DNA from: Amia ocellicauda
Lineage: Eukaryota > Chordata > Actinopteri > Amiiformes > Amiidae
Length of the DNA stretch: 64,000 bases
Direction: 5' to 3'
NCBI RefSeq assembly: GCF_036373705.1
Contig: NC_089863.1
Span: 23,879,417-23,943,416, forward strand
Shown here: piece after piece, positions 35,858-47,422 of the stretch
Position numbering within the stretch: the stretch's first letter is position 1
How the letters are laid out: each line of letters starts with the position of its first letter
Notes under the pieces: generated by a model
Database searches by the model: none
Seen by the model: only the letters and a program-made list of their open reading frames with translations
What the model was told of the DNA's origin: nothing
Translations under genes and position numbers: made by a program

Positions 35858-36162
35858 GGCATCAGTAACATTCAGGGTGTCCTGAGTGCCATAAGTGATC
35901 GAATTATGGTTGTGTTTCGATCCTAGCTGGGGTTAGTGTTTCAGTTTCAATATCATTGAGTATTTATTGATTATTCATTAGCACTTAATTGATCATCATT
36001 ACTATTCAGTAGTAATTAATTGACTATTCATTAGTATTCCTTAGTAGTTTGGGTGCTGGCTGGGGTTGGGCTCCAAGCTACTGTTTGGACCTACAATGTG
36101 CAGGTCCTCCTTACATAGAGAGATTAGATAAATACATACATACATACATACATACATACATA

Positions 36163-36240
36163 CAGCTCTGGAAAAAATTAAGAGACCACTGCAAGTTCAG
36201 AAATCAATGTTAAGTGGTCTCTTAATTTTTTCCAGAGCTG
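36163..36240. mobile_element. 78-bp perfect hairpin MITE (Tc1/mariner-type ends)
   Basis: Perfect 28-bp inverted arms starting CAGCTCTGGAAAAAATTAAG, flanked by TA on both sides. It sits at the end of a CATA microsatellite. The corresponding CATA tract at 45302-45361 in block 2 lacks it, so it inserted after the duplication or was lost there. Confidence 0.85.
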
Positions 36241-36500
36241 TAGATAACTATCTGGATGGATAGACACATAGACACACAGATTTGTGTTAATCCTCATTAC
36301 AGAGACAACAGGAAACAGAGCTGATTTTAATGTCAATGTATATTTATTTTCATTTTAGTTATTCTACAGAGGAAAGATAAACTCCTCCCTCCTCTCTCCC
36401 GCTCCTTCCCTCCATCCCTCACTCTCTCCAGCATCTCTGTTGTTCAAGCAGAAGATGGGGAGGGGGGGTTGGGGGTGGGAGGAGTGTCTCTCTCTCTCTC

Positions 36501-36959
36501 TCACATTCGCTTGGCCATCATGCCGATCAGAGTGCCAAACTCCACGATGTCGATCTGTCCGTCCATGTTGTTATCCAGGCGTTTCATCACCTCGTCCAAC
36601 TTTGAAGTGCAGATTGATCCCTACAGACACACACACACACATAGAAATACAGACACACACACCCACACGAATGCACACACAGACACATACACACGCACAC
36701 AGTCACACACACACACACAGACACACAATATATTATAATGGTTGATTATGATCATTATTTATATTATATTTTTATAAAAGTTATCATTATCCTTATGATT
36801 TCGATTATGATTATTATTGGGGAGACTCACCTTCGTGCTGCACTCAGCCTGCAGCAGTTTCTTGAGCTCGATTGGGCTCAGTGTGTCCTTGTGCTGGTCC
36901 TCAGCGGCGTACTTATTGAACACCTCGGACACGATGCGTGCAGCTTCAGCCAGAGACAT
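36501..36959 (-). CDS. Short S100 protein, 82 aa (fourth S100 gene)
   Basis: Minus-strand coding exons 36959-36831 (43 codons) and 36620-36501 (39 codons plus stop). The 5' exon starts at acceptor TTTGCAG, 22 bases before the ATG (MSLAEAARIVSEVF). Donor is AAG before GTGAGT; the second exon follows CTGTAG. The first EF loop is AAEDQHKDTLSPIE; the second is DNNMDGQIDIVE. The protein ends MMAKRM just after helix IV, so it lacks the longer C-terminal tail of the other S100 proteins here. It is one of three close paralogues on the minus strand (45.6 and 50.7 kb). The poly(A) signal is at 36348-36343. Met at loop position 4 and Asn at 16 (VFNKYAAE) distinguish it from its sisters. No S100 subtype is claimed; ictacalcin-like is possible. 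Confidence 0.92.
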
Positions 36960-37300
36960 GGTCAGTGTAGGATAGTGGAGCCTGCAAACACAAACACACA
37001 CAGTCACACACACACAGTCACACACACACACACACACAGTCACTGGGATTGCTATACACTGACAAACACACAAACAAAAACTGGAAAGCATACAAAATAT
37101 ATTATTATTACTTCAATGAAGTAACTGAGAGCTCAGTGGGAACAAAAACCAGCAGGGTAGGGGCTCCTACAGGAGCACGGTTGGGGACCACTACACTAAC
37201 GTACACTCACTCACACACTCACAATCAGAAACAAGAAAGCACACAAACGATAAACCCACACTCCCGCAGACAAGACGAGAGGCCTGCTGGGTACACTCAC

Positions 37301-37369
37301 CTGCTCAGGTAGGAATGAGAAAAGCTTGCTGTGTGAGTGAGACTCGCTCTGCCCTGCGTTATATATAAA
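37301..37369 (-). promoter_or_regulatory. TATA box and noncoding exon 1 of the fourth S100 gene
   Basis: On the minus strand TTTATATATAACGC at about 37369-37357 is followed by an untranslated exon ending CTACCTGAGCAG at 37301 and donor GTGAGT. The same arrangement occurs at 47181-47248 and 51375-51441. Confidence 0.7.
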
Positions 37370-37890
37370 GATGGGCACTAGGGAGAGGAGGATGGATCTG
37401 TTGTTGTGGAGACACTATCTGAGGCTGATGCCAAAGTGCCACGCAATACCTCCTGCCCTGCTCTCCATCCAATCTCTCTCATTCCTGCGATTGCTATATG
37501 GCCTCTGCAAGCACCTGTATTAGTGTGTTAGTGTGTGTGTTTGTTTGTCATTAACCGCAAATAACTACCATGGTTGCATCATAATGAAAGTATTAATGGC
37601 AGCATGTTTTTCTTCTCTGGTGTGGTCTTGTGTGAGTCTGAATTACAAGTGTACAAGTATTTTGCTCGATTGCAATCAGGTCATAGCAGAATTACTCTGA
37701 CATTTAAAGGTAAAATCCAAAGCATAATACTAACAGCTATTTGGTAGATGTTCAGAGCAAAATCAGCCTGCAGTGTAGAGGCTCTCTGTGTGTCTCTCTG
37801 TGTGTGCATGACAGTGGAGTGAAGCCATTACATATGAAGTGCAAACCAGAACAACGTAATCAATCCCAGAGCGACAGGGTCCAGGTGGCG

Positions 37891-38467
37891 GGCAGCAATA
37901 GTATCACCTGGGACTCCTTATGTCTACTCTTGATAAGGCGAAGCACCACTGGCGGTTTGTCTATAAGGCACGTTGGGGCACGGCCCAACCTGCTTTTCTA
38001 GCTATCGCTTTTTTAGCTCGTCCTCAACAATGCATTTCTCTGTTAGCCACTGGTGAAAGCACTCTCGGGAGAAAAACTAACAAAAAGAAAACTTGGTCAC
38101 AATGTTTAATATACAAACATTATATTGAGGCTTTACACAATTCTGGCTTTATTTGTGTATATTACAGTCAAATTATATTTTTTTCCATTTCAACATTGTG
38201 TAGAGCTCAGCTTACTTTTCCATCAAAGCAATCATAACTGTGTTGTGAGTCCTTTGTAGCTGGACACCCAAGGACAGCAATAGGATGTTCAGAAGTTGAG
38301 GGCTCTGTCTCTGGAAAAACACACATGACCAGAAAACAGACCTGAGACCAAGTAAATTTAAATGCACTCCAGCATATGTACAAGTACTTTATTGAAGTAC
38401 AAGAATTTACAAGAAAACATACTATGTATAATATATGGGTTACTAAACACACACACACACACATATA
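37891..38467. other. Intergenic, no gene recognised
   Basis: Sequence beyond the duplicated block, ending in a short CA run at 38447-38463. Confidence 0.35.
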
Positions 38468-38762
38468 CACTCACCTAAAGGATTATTAGGAACACCTGTT
38501 CAATTTCTCATTAATGCAATTATCTAACCAACCAATCACATGGCAGTTGCTTCAATGCATTTAGGGGTGTGGTCCTGGTCAAGACAATCTCCTGAACTCC
38601 AAACTGAATGTCTGAATGGGAAAGAAAGGTGATTTAAGCAATTTTGAGCGTGGCATGGTTGTTGGTGCCAGACAGGCCGGTCTGAGTATTTCACAATCTG
38701 CTCAGTTACTGGGATTTTCACGCACAACCATTTCTAGGGTTTACAAAGAATGGTGTGAAAAG
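38468..38762 (+). mobile_element. Tc1/mariner DD36E element, copy B (5' fragment)
   Basis: Starts with the family terminal repeat CACTCACCTAAAGGATTATT after TA (38466) and runs in plus orientation through the start of the transposase (ATG 38616, MGKKGDLSNFERG to about EWCEKG), then stops at a run of G (38762-38770). Only the DNA-binding half is left, about 50 residues. Confidence 0.85.
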
Positions 38763-38840
38763 GGGGGGGGCTGGGGTCATTGCCACATCATTCAACTCTC
38801 CCCCTTTCTCTTTCCCTTTCTCAGGTCCTCACAGTTATTA
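38763..38840. other. S100-intron-like fragment between two Tc1 copies
   Basis: Between copies B and C lies sequence that shares GGGTCATTGCCACATCA with the 3' end of intron 2 of the first S100 gene (about 13998), followed in both by a pyrimidine-rich tract and a CAG. It may be a remnant of a lost S100 exon region, or a small repeat common to both places. Confidence 0.4.
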
Positions 38841-38842
38841 TA

Positions 38843-39925
38843 CACTCACCTAAAGGATTATTAGGAACACCATACTAATACTGTGTTTGACCCCCTTTCG
38901 CCTTCAGAACTGCCTTAATTCTACGTGGCATTGATTCAACAAGGTGCTGAAAGCATTCTTTAGAAATGTTGGCCCATATTGATAGGATAGCATCTTGCAG
39001 TTGATGGAGATTTGTGGGATGCACATCCAGGGCACGAAGCTCCCGTTCCACCACATCCCAAAGATGCTCTATTGGGTTGAGATCTGGTGACTGTGGGGGC
39101 CAGTTTAGTACAGTGAACTCATTGTCATGTTCAAGAAACCAATTTGAAATGATTCGACCTTTGTGACATGGTGCATTATCCTGCTGGAAGTAGCCATCAG
39201 AGGATGGGTACATGGTGGTCATAAAGGGATGGACATGGTCAGAAACAATGCTCAGGTAGGCCGTGGCATTTAAACGATGCCCAATTGGCACTAAGGGGCC
39301 TAAAGTGTGCCAAGAAAACATCCCCCACACCATTACACCACCACCACCAGCCTGCACAGTGGTAACAAGGCATGATGGATCCATGTTCTCATTCTGTTTA
39401 CGCCAAATTCTGACTCTACCATCTGAACTGTCCAATTTTGGTGAGCTTGTGCAAATTGTAGCCTCTTTTTCCTATTTGTAGTGGAGATGAGTGGTACCCG
39501 GTGGGGTCTTCTGCTGTTGTAGCCCATCCGCCTCAAGGTTGTACGTGTTGTGGCTTCACGAATGCTTTGCTGCTCTAGCATCAACAAGGCATTTTCGCCC
39601 ACAGGACTGCCGCATACTGGATGTTTTTCCCTTTTCACACCATTCTTTGTAAACCCTAGAAATGGTTGTGCGTGAAAATCCCAGTAACTGAGCAGATTGT
39701 GAAATACTCAGACCGGCCCGTCTGGCACCAACAACCATGCCACGCTCAAAATTGCTTAAATCACCTTTCTTTCCCATTCAGACATTCAGTTTGGAGTTCA
39801 GGAGATTGTCTTGACCAGGACCACACCCCTAAATGCACTGAAGCAACTGCCATGTGATTGGTTGGTTAGATAATTGTATTAATGAGAAATTGAACAGGTG
39901 TTCCTAATAATCCTTTAGGTGAGTG
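38843..39925 (-). mobile_element. Tc1/mariner DD36E element, copy C (two internal deletions)
   Basis: About 1,083 bp with both 29-bp terminal repeats and flanking TA. The transposase is on the minus strand from ATG 39777 to about 38875. Compared with the intact copy it lacks about 138 bp in two pieces: one after CLVDAR (near 39575, removing the GQRRM...GMQQ linker) and one after QNWTV (near 39426, removing the segment with the first catalytic Asp, AWSDESRF). It is therefore a non-functional, internally deleted copy. Confidence 0.92.
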
Positions 39926-40303
39926 TATATATAAACGCACACACAGTTTCGATCAGATTTATTTGCAAATAGGCTTGTTTTGTTCAGAACAACCTAACGA
40001 TTAATTTATTTGATGTTCTTTCAAAGACAGAGGAGTTGTAAAATCATTGTGTATCAGTACACTGTAAACAATTTTCCATCTTGACATTCTGAGCTCTCTA
40101 CGGGTGTGTGTTGCTTCTACAAAATTGTGGATGGTCTTGTTTTGATCAGTAGACTGTCTGGTTCCAGAATATGTCATAATTGTCAATATTTTCTGAGTTT
40201 TTGTATTCCTACTCAGACCAAGTATCCCACCCACCCCCTAATTTAAGAATGCGGAGGGGTGGGGGTGTACATATATATATATATGTATATATACATATAT
40301 ATA

Positions 40304-41608
40304 CACCGATCAGCCATAACATTATGACCACCTGCCTAATATTGTGTAGGTCCCCCTTTTGCCGCCAAAACAGCCCTGACCCGTCGAGGCATGGACTCCA
40401 CTAGACCTCTGAAGGTGTGCTGTGGTATCTGGCACTAAGACGTTAGCAGCAGATCCTTTAAGTCCTGTAAGTTGTGAGGTGGGGCCTCCATGGATCTTGT
40501 TTGTCCAGCACATCCCACAGATGCTTGATTGGATTGAGATCTGGGGAATTTGGAGGCCAAGTCAACACCTTGAACTCGTGATTCATCAGACCAGGCCACC
40601 TTCTTCCATTGCTTCGTGGTCCATTTCTGATGCTCACGTGCCCATTGTAGGCGCTTTCGGCAGTGTACAGGGGTCATCATGGGCACCCTGACTGGTCTGT
40701 GGCTACGCAGCCCCATACACAACAAACTGCAATGCCATAACATAATGAGCACTGACAGGTGAAGTGAATAACACTGATAATCTCGTTATCATGGCACCTG
40801 TCAGTGGGTGGGATATATTAGGCAGCAAGTCAACATTTTGTCCTCAAAGTTGATGTGTTAGAAGCAGGAAAAATGGGCAGCGTAAGGATCTGAGCGACTT
40901 TGACAAGGGCCAAATTGTGATGGCTAGACGACTGGGTCAGAGCATCTCCAAAACTGCAGCTCTTGTGGGGTGTTCCTGGTCTGCAGTGGTCAGTATCTAT
41001 CAAAAGTGGTCCAAGGAAGGAAAAGCGGTGAACCGGCGACAGGGTCATGGGCGGCCAAGGCTCATTGATGCACGTGGGAGCGAAGGCTGGCCCGTGAGGT
41101 CCGATCCAACAGACGAGCTACTGTAGCTCAAATTGCTGAAAAAGTGAATGCTGGTTCTGATAGAAAGGTGTCAGAACACACAGTGCATCGCAGTTTGTTG
41201 CGTATGGGGCTGCGTAGCCGCAGACCAGTCAGGGTGCCCATGCTGACCCCTGTCCACTGCCGAGAGCGCCTACAATGGGCATGTGAGCATCACAACTGGA
41301 CCACGGAGCAATGGAAGAAGGTGGCCTTGTCTGATGAATCATGAGTTCAAGTTATTGACTTGGCCTCCAAATTCCCCAGATCTCAATCCAATCAAGCATC
41401 TGTGGGATGTGCTGGACAAACAAGACCGATCCATGGAGGCCCCACCTCGCAACTTACAGGACTTAAAGGATCTGCTGCTAACGTCTTGGTGCCAGATACC
41501 ACAGCACACCTTCAGAGGTCTAGTGGAGTCCATGCCTCGACGGGTCAGGGCTGTTTTGGGACCTACACAATATTAGGCAGGTGGTGATAATGTTATGGCT
41601 GATCTGTG
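40304..41608. mobile_element. Palindromic pair of internally deleted Tc1-like elements
   Basis: Two copies of a second Tc1 family lie tail-outward. The left arm, 40304-40733, is in minus orientation and starts with terminal repeat CACCGATCAGCCATAACATT. The right copy, about 40735-41608, is in plus orientation and ends in the matching repeat. The right copy carries the DNA-binding half ([19 protein letters not shown]) and the C-terminal part (WPPNSPDLNPIKHLWDVLDK), but jumps straight from LSDES to the FKLLTWPPN region, so the middle of the catalytic domain, including the second Asp, is missing; the catalytic Glu reads Lys (NPIK). The left arm has the same deletion junction. TA flanks both outer ends. 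No intact transposase. Confidence 0.82.
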
Positions 41609-41639
41609 TATATATTAGATATATATATTAGATAGATGT

Positions 41640-42379
41640 CAGGCCTATACACACACACACATTTAAATACTTACCATTGAATGTTTCATTGCATTTATTT
41701 CTACATCCACATTTTGAATGCATTCACTTTCTTCAATGCCTTTATCATGGTTCATCTGTCTTCCACTGGAAATAGAGACATATAAAACAGCATGACTATA
41801 CCAACTAGGAATGCATAATATCTGTATGCATTCATTACACCATCACTGAAGTACAGCAATAAATGGTCAAACAGTAAATCCAGCAGTGTATTATAGTAAA
41901 GTGAACCAAATCAATATCTGAGCCTAAATGAGTCAATTATGTTTTAACAGTAAGAGCATCTTTAAGATTATAGTATATTTTAATAAGTAAGAGAGAATCC
42001 TTATTCCAGGTTAAATAATGAAAATATACTATACAGATACATTTTTAAATAAGCCAAGTTGTAATGTGAAATCTATTATCTCCAAAGACAAATGAACACA
42101 TTTAGTAACAAGTAAACTTTTAAAATACATAGAAGACAGAACAACTTACAGCCACAACAATGAACGATTTGCTTCTGAAGTAAATATTCCTGGTGTGTTT
42201 GATCATTCAGATACTGACCAAGAACACATGTCATGAGACAGTGATCAGGAACACGTGTCATCTGGAACAGTGCTAAATTCAGAAATAGATCCTGGTTCAG
42301 ATGATCCCTTACATATGCTGGGGTCAAATCCAGACCTGAATTTTAATCTATGTGACTTTAATACAACCAAAGCAGAGGC
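41640..42379. other. AT-rich DNA, nothing recognised
   Basis: Begins with a short TA/GATA-like run. It may be the 5' part of the transposase relic that follows, but no ends are visible. Confidence 0.35.
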
Positions 42380-44062
42380 GCAATTAATGGTTATGACATG
42401 AGGCATTCCCTTACTGGTGTTGCTGTAGAAGATCTACTTCAACTAATTAACAAACTGTTTGAGAGAGAAGTAGTCCCAGATACAAAACATTGTTTTAGTA
42501 AGGTTTTTAGTAAATCATGTGAGCTGACAACATTTCATTTCTATTATACATTTTGCCAATCATTTGTGGGAAATTACTGTAATCATTTTGATGAAAAGGA
42601 GAAGGAATGCTCCCAATGTCACAGTGTTTGTAACACAGATACCTTTAATGAAGGACCTTTCTTTATCAGTGTACCACTTGCTCCTCAGATTCAGTGCTTA
42701 CTAGAAAAGCTGGATGTCATATAGACTGTCCAGAAAAAATACTAACCCAGAGTCTATAGATGACATCTATGATGGTGAATGTTACAGGCAGATATCACAG
42801 ACATTTCACTACAGCAGAAAACATTTCATACAATTTCAATTGTGATGGCAGTTTGGTGTTTAATTCAACTTCATTCTCTATTTGGCCTATTCAGATCATG
42901 ATTAATGAAGTACCTCCCAGTGAAAGAGGGAAAAGTTTGATTTTAGCAGGTCTGTGGGGCACCCACAAATTGATATATTTCTTGGGCATTTTGCAGTTGA
43001 GGCTAAAATGCTTACAGAATTAGGTGCAAAATGGAGGAAAAGGTACAAGACCACAGTAGTGAGTAAAATAGTAGGTACCTGTTGCTGTGTACACAAGACC
43101 TGCCATGCAACATTCTACACAGTACATTGGATACTTCGGTTGCAGCTGGTGTTACCACCCTTTTATGTTGAGTTCAGGGGAAGTCAAATACCCTGTTTCA
43201 GAAGTAGAGTATACAGACAGGACAGACAGTGAAATGCTTGAGTACATGAAAATGGCATTAAGAAAAAAGACTATCTATAATGTAGTTAAAGGTCTTTCTC
43301 CTTTAATTAATCTGCCCTACTTTGGAATTGTCTCTGACTTTATTCCTTACTACATGCACTGTGTGCTTTTGGGAGTTACACGACAACTAACAGAGCTGTG
43401 GCTTCAGTGTGCCAATGAAGAATGTTATACAGGTTCACCATCACATCAAGCGGTCATAGTAGATGCATGACTACTTAGATTTAAACCACCTCAGAATATG
43501 ACACGATTACCCAGATCATTAAAAGAACAAAGGTACTGGAAAGCATCTGAATAGAGAAACTGGTTGCTATTTTATAGTTTGTCCTGTCTGAAAGGAATAC
43601 TGCCAGAGAGGTATCTGAAGCATGTTGCACTTCTTGTTGAAGCCATTTATCTTCTGTTGCAATCTCAGATTTTACTACAAGATGTGAATCATGCGGATAT
43701 TCTCCTGCTCAAATTCGTAGTTAAGCTGCACGTTTATCCAAAACTTCAGGCCTGTTATAAAAGCAATGTCATAACACTACTGGGTCCAGGCTAGGTAGTT
43801 TAAGTCATGAAGAGCAGACACTATTCAGAGAAGCTGGCAAAGAGATACCATTGTCTTTGGTTGTTTACAGCAGAATGGCTGTATATGGACACAAGTACAA
43901 AAGCAAAGCCTACACAAGGGCTATGAAAGCTAACAACAGACAAGTGGAGGTAACAGAACAAGGGATGGGAGAAATAATGAAAATTGCTAGAAGCATTCAA
44001 AATGAAATGATCATATTTTTGAAAATGTTTGATGTAGAGCAAAGACGAGATATTGCATATTA
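42380..44062 (+). pseudogene. tnp2-like (CACTA/EnSpm-type) transposase relic
   Basis: Successive plus-strand frames give, in order, pieces of the large transposase family found in fish and invertebrates: a CSQCHS cysteine motif with GPFFISVPLAPQIQCLLEKL (42.6 kb), SLVFNSTSFSIWPIQIMINE and ILAGLW (42.85-42.95 kb), LINLPYFGIVSDFIPYYMHCVLLGV (from 43300; quoted in part here as DFIPYYMHCVLLGVTRQLTE), and GILPERYLKHVALLVEAIYL (43.6 kb). The order matches the family, but there are several frameshifts and stops, and part of the middle is missing. It cannot encode a working protein. Terminal inverted repeats were not found. Confidence 0.7.
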
Positions 44063-44990
44063 AGATGTATTCAGAATTTGAAAGATCACAACTTGTACTG
44101 AGTGCAACAGTTATTGTATGTAAGTGTATTTTCATTTGTCTTGGTCAAAATGCATATTTCTGCAAATTCCCTAATGTATATGAAAGGGTCTAAAAAGTGT
44201 AATATATAAAAAGGGGCTAGGGGGAATTTGAGGTGTTGATGGTTAGGCGTGTCAGACACTCCCTGTCATTTTATTTGTTTAGGTATCTAGACTTAAGATT
44301 TCATAAGATACAGGATACGAAAAATAAGCTTTGTTTTGTTTTTTTATTTACATTTTTAGATTTTTTGACGTTTGTTATGTTAACCACTCATAGACTTAAG
44401 AGAAAGTGTACATTTAAAATTGTAATAATTTTATAATTAAATATTATATTGTGATATAAAAAAAAACAATCCTGCAAGTTGTTCACTGATTAGTCAATCT
44501 TCTGTAAACACATTGTAAAATAATACATTTGTTTGTACGTTATAATGATGACCAGCTTTTATATTTATATTGTGGCAAACTGCATGGCCATGTAGTGGAT
44601 GGGTGCTATTATAAGAACTACACATTACAAAATGCTAAAAAAACTACATTCCCCAAAAAGCATCCTGGTCCATTGATTCCAAGGGGAAGCAGACTCACCT
44701 GTAAGGCATTGAGGGCTAATGCAATGCCTATGTAAGGTGATCTCTGCTCCTGGAAAAGGTGTGGTAGTAGGAGAACACTGCGTGTTTGTTTGAAGACAAA
44801 AGGATAGACGTTTCTGTGTATGACCCTTGCTTGATCTGAATTGGACTGGCTGTTGGAATACGAGACTTGAAACAGTTACAGACATTGGCCCTGGTAACCA
44901 AGAAACTGCTTCATATAGACTGTATCATTCCTGCTCAAGAGTGTGCAAGAAGCACCTGAGAGAGCCTATTTGTCACTATTTATATGTATG

Positions 44991-45029
<39 letters not shown>

Positions 45030-45135
45030 CACACACACACATCTCTGTGAGTCCCCTGTAAGGCACCGCCTAACATCTATGGGACTGCCAGATAATGTTG
45101 TGGAGACACTACAGTCGGCCAGGGCCCTCTCTCAT
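44063..45135. other. Intergenic with TA/CA microsatellites
   Basis: AT-rich. A TA run (about 44990-45017) is followed by a CA run (45024-45041). No gene supported. Confidence 0.4.
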
Positions 45136-45301
45136 TGAGTATTCATTGATTATTAATTGGCATTTAATTGTTTATCATTACTATTCAATAGTATTTAACT
45201 GACTATTCTTTAGTATTCCTTATTTCATGCCCCGACTTGAGGTTTGGGTGCTGGCTTGGACCTATAATGTGCAGGTCCTCCTTACATAGAGAGATTAGAT
45301 A

Positions 45302-45361
45302 AATACATACATACATACATACATACATACATACATACATACATACATACATACATACATA
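45302..45361. repeat. (CATA)n microsatellite
   Basis: About 15 CATA units; the corresponding tract in block 1 is 36132-36162 and is interrupted by the hairpin MITE. Confidence 0.9.
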
Positions 45362-45567
45362 GCTATCTGGATGGACAGACAGATTTGTGTTAATCCTCAG
45401 TACAGAGACAACAGGAAACAGCTGATTTTAATTCCAATGCATCTTTATTTTCATCTTTGTTTTTTTACAGAGAAGATATAAACTCCACCCTTCTCTCCCT
45501 CCTCTCTCCCTCTCCTTCCCTCCATCCCTCACTCTCCAGCAGACGGGGGGTGGTGTCTCTCTTTCTC

Positions 45568-45930
45568 TCACATTCGCTTGGCCATCATGCCGATCAGAGT
45601 GCCGAACTCCACGATGTCGATCTGTCCATCCTTGTTGTTATCCAGACGTTTCATCACCTCGCTCAACTTTGAACTGCAGTCTGTTCCCTACAGACACACA
45701 CACAGACGTACATAATATTATTGTTGATTATGATGATGATTAATATTATTATTATAATTATCATTATGATTTTGATTATGATTATTAGTGGGGAGACTCA
45801 CCTTCTTGCTGCACTCAGCCTTCAGCAGTTTCTTGAGCTCATCTGGGCTCAGCGTGTCCTTCTGCTGGTCCTCAGAGGCGTACTTCTTGAACACCTCGGA
45901 CACGATGCGCACAGCGTCAGTCAGAGACAT
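45568..45930 (-). CDS. Short S100 protein, 82 aa (fifth S100 gene)
   Basis: Minus-strand coding exons 45930-45802 (43 codons) and 45687-45568 (39 codons plus stop), with the same splice sites as the 36.5-kb gene. The protein starts MSLTDAVRIVSEVF; the first EF loop is ASEDQQKDTLSPDE and the second is canonical, DNNKDGQIDIVE. It ends MMAKRM. Intron 2 (45688-45801) is short and contains CA and AT repeats. The poly(A) signal is at about 45449-45444. Intron 1 carries the hAT-like element. The second EF hand is the most complete of the three short paralogues. Confidence 0.92.
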
Positions 45931-46032
45931 GGTCAGTGTAGGATAGTGGAGTCTGCAAACACACACAGTGACTAGGGTTGTTATACACTAACTCGCACAC
46001 ACACACAGTGACTGGATCTGTAATATATAACT

Positions 46033-47065
46033 CAGTGGTTCTCAATCCTGGTCAAGCCCCTGCCCTGCTGGATTTTGGTCCAGCTGAGTTCTCAATTACA
46101 TAATGGAACCTTAATTTAATAATAATTTCCAAAATCATTATTTTAAACAGTAGGGGTTTTAAGTTAAGTATAAAATTGTATAAGTGACTTATTATCCAAT
46201 CATCTTTTTATTAGTTACACAATTTAAGCATGTAAGCAAATTATTCTTTCAATGAAGGGTTCAATTCAAGGCATACTTCAGTATTTTGGCATTTTAACCT
46301 GTGGTCTTACTCACGCAGAGTCATACGAATCCATTGAAACCTTTTCTAATTCTGTGCATCCAGTTTGAAGGAAATATAATTTGTTTCATTCGCTCAGCGC
46401 AATTGCTGGAAGCAGAAGGTAGCAAGATGCTGACTTTCAAAATCTGGCTAATAGATCTTTTAAATACACAAAAGCTGGATGGAGCACATTTGAACACTTA
46501 GTTTTCTCTGCAAGTCTATACAAAATCTGAAGTATTTTGATGAATATGTTTAAATGTATTTTGTTTTTGGAACTATCTCATCGAACTACACATTTCCTCA
46601 GCTGTGATGAGGTCGGCGCAAGGATACACTCACTGTGCCCGAATGAAAACCCAAAGAGCAGGCAGAACCGAAAGTAGTCCGTAAATATGGAGGTATGTGG
46701 AAACAAATTTCCTACAATTACTATAAATTAATGAATTTATTACACTATTAAATTTACTATGTACTGTATAGTATTGTAAGACTACAAACAACAAACAGCC
46801 AAGATACAGAGTATTTAAAATGTCTGTTAGCTGGCTTTTGAGGTTCAGCATCTTGCGACTGTCTGCTTGTAGCAACTGTGCAAAGTTATTGAAACGAAAA
46901 CTTCAAATTTCCTCAAACCGGACGCACAGAATATAAAAAGGTTTCGATGGGTTCATATGACCCTAGGTGAGTTAGACAACAGGTTAAAATGTCAAAATAC
47001 CGAAGTATCCCTAATTGAGAGCTCAGCTGGAAAAAAAACAGTAGGACCAGGGTTGAGAACCACTG
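46033..47065. mobile_element. Non-autonomous hAT-like element in intron 1 of the fifth S100 gene
   Basis: The left end CAGTGGTTCTCAATCCTGGTC (first 20: CAGTGGTTCTCAATCCTGGT) and the right end GACCAGGGTTGAGAACCACT plus G are inverted repeats of about 21 bp. Flanks ATATAACT and CACTAACT agree in 5 of 8 bases, a possible decayed 8-bp duplication. The AT-rich interior has no transposase. A truncated left end with the same flank (TAATATATAACT) is in intron 1 of the 50.7-kb gene (about 51239-51275), and a right-end remnant is in intron 1 of the 36.5-kb gene (about 37130-37195). Confidence 0.7.
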
Positions 47066-47180
47066 CACTAACTTACACTCTCTCACACACACACACACAC
47101 ACAAAAACAGGAAAGCACACGGACAATAAACCCACAATCCCGAAGACGAGACGAGAAAGAGGCCTGCTGGGTACACTCAC

Positions 47181-47248
47181 CTGCTCAGGTAGAAATGAGA
47201 AAAGCTGGTTGTGTGAATGAGACTCTCTCAGCACTGCGTTATATATAG
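47181..47248 (-). promoter_or_regulatory. TATA box and noncoding exon 1 of the fifth S100 gene
   Basis: Minus strand TATATATAACGC at about 47248-47237, then an untranslated exon ending CTACCTGAGCAG at 47181 and donor GTGAGT, as in the two sister genes. Confidence 0.7.
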
Positions 47249-47381
47249 CTCTGGGTACTAGGGAGGGTAGGGTGGGGTGGCGTGGCGTGGAGTGACGATC
47301 CTCCTTCCTGGATGGGGTGAGGTTGGGATCTGTGAAGCCGATGCCAAATAGCCAAACCATACTGCTTGTTACTGTGTCATT

Positions 47382-47390
<9 letters not shown>

Positions 47391-47420
<30 letters not shown>
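47391..47420. repeat. (GT)n microsatellite
   Basis: Simple GT repeat of about 15 units upstream of the fifth S100 gene. Confidence 0.85.

Positions 47421-47422
<2 letters not shown>

Larger units (their letters stand above)
35640..37890. repeat. Duplicated block, unit 1 (contains the fourth S100 gene)
   Basis: This block shares long stretches with 45136-47776 and 49809-51620. Shared landmarks are CTGAGCTGAGCCCCAG (35663 and 49829), GTGCAGGTCCTCCTTACATA (about 36098 and 45270), ATTTGTGTTAATCCTCA 5' of the poly(A) signal (about 36280 and 45383), the S100 exons themselves, and CATATGAAGTGCAAACCAGA (about 37831 and 47709). The shared flanks show that the three minus-strand S100 genes arose by segmental duplication. 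Confidence 0.8.
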
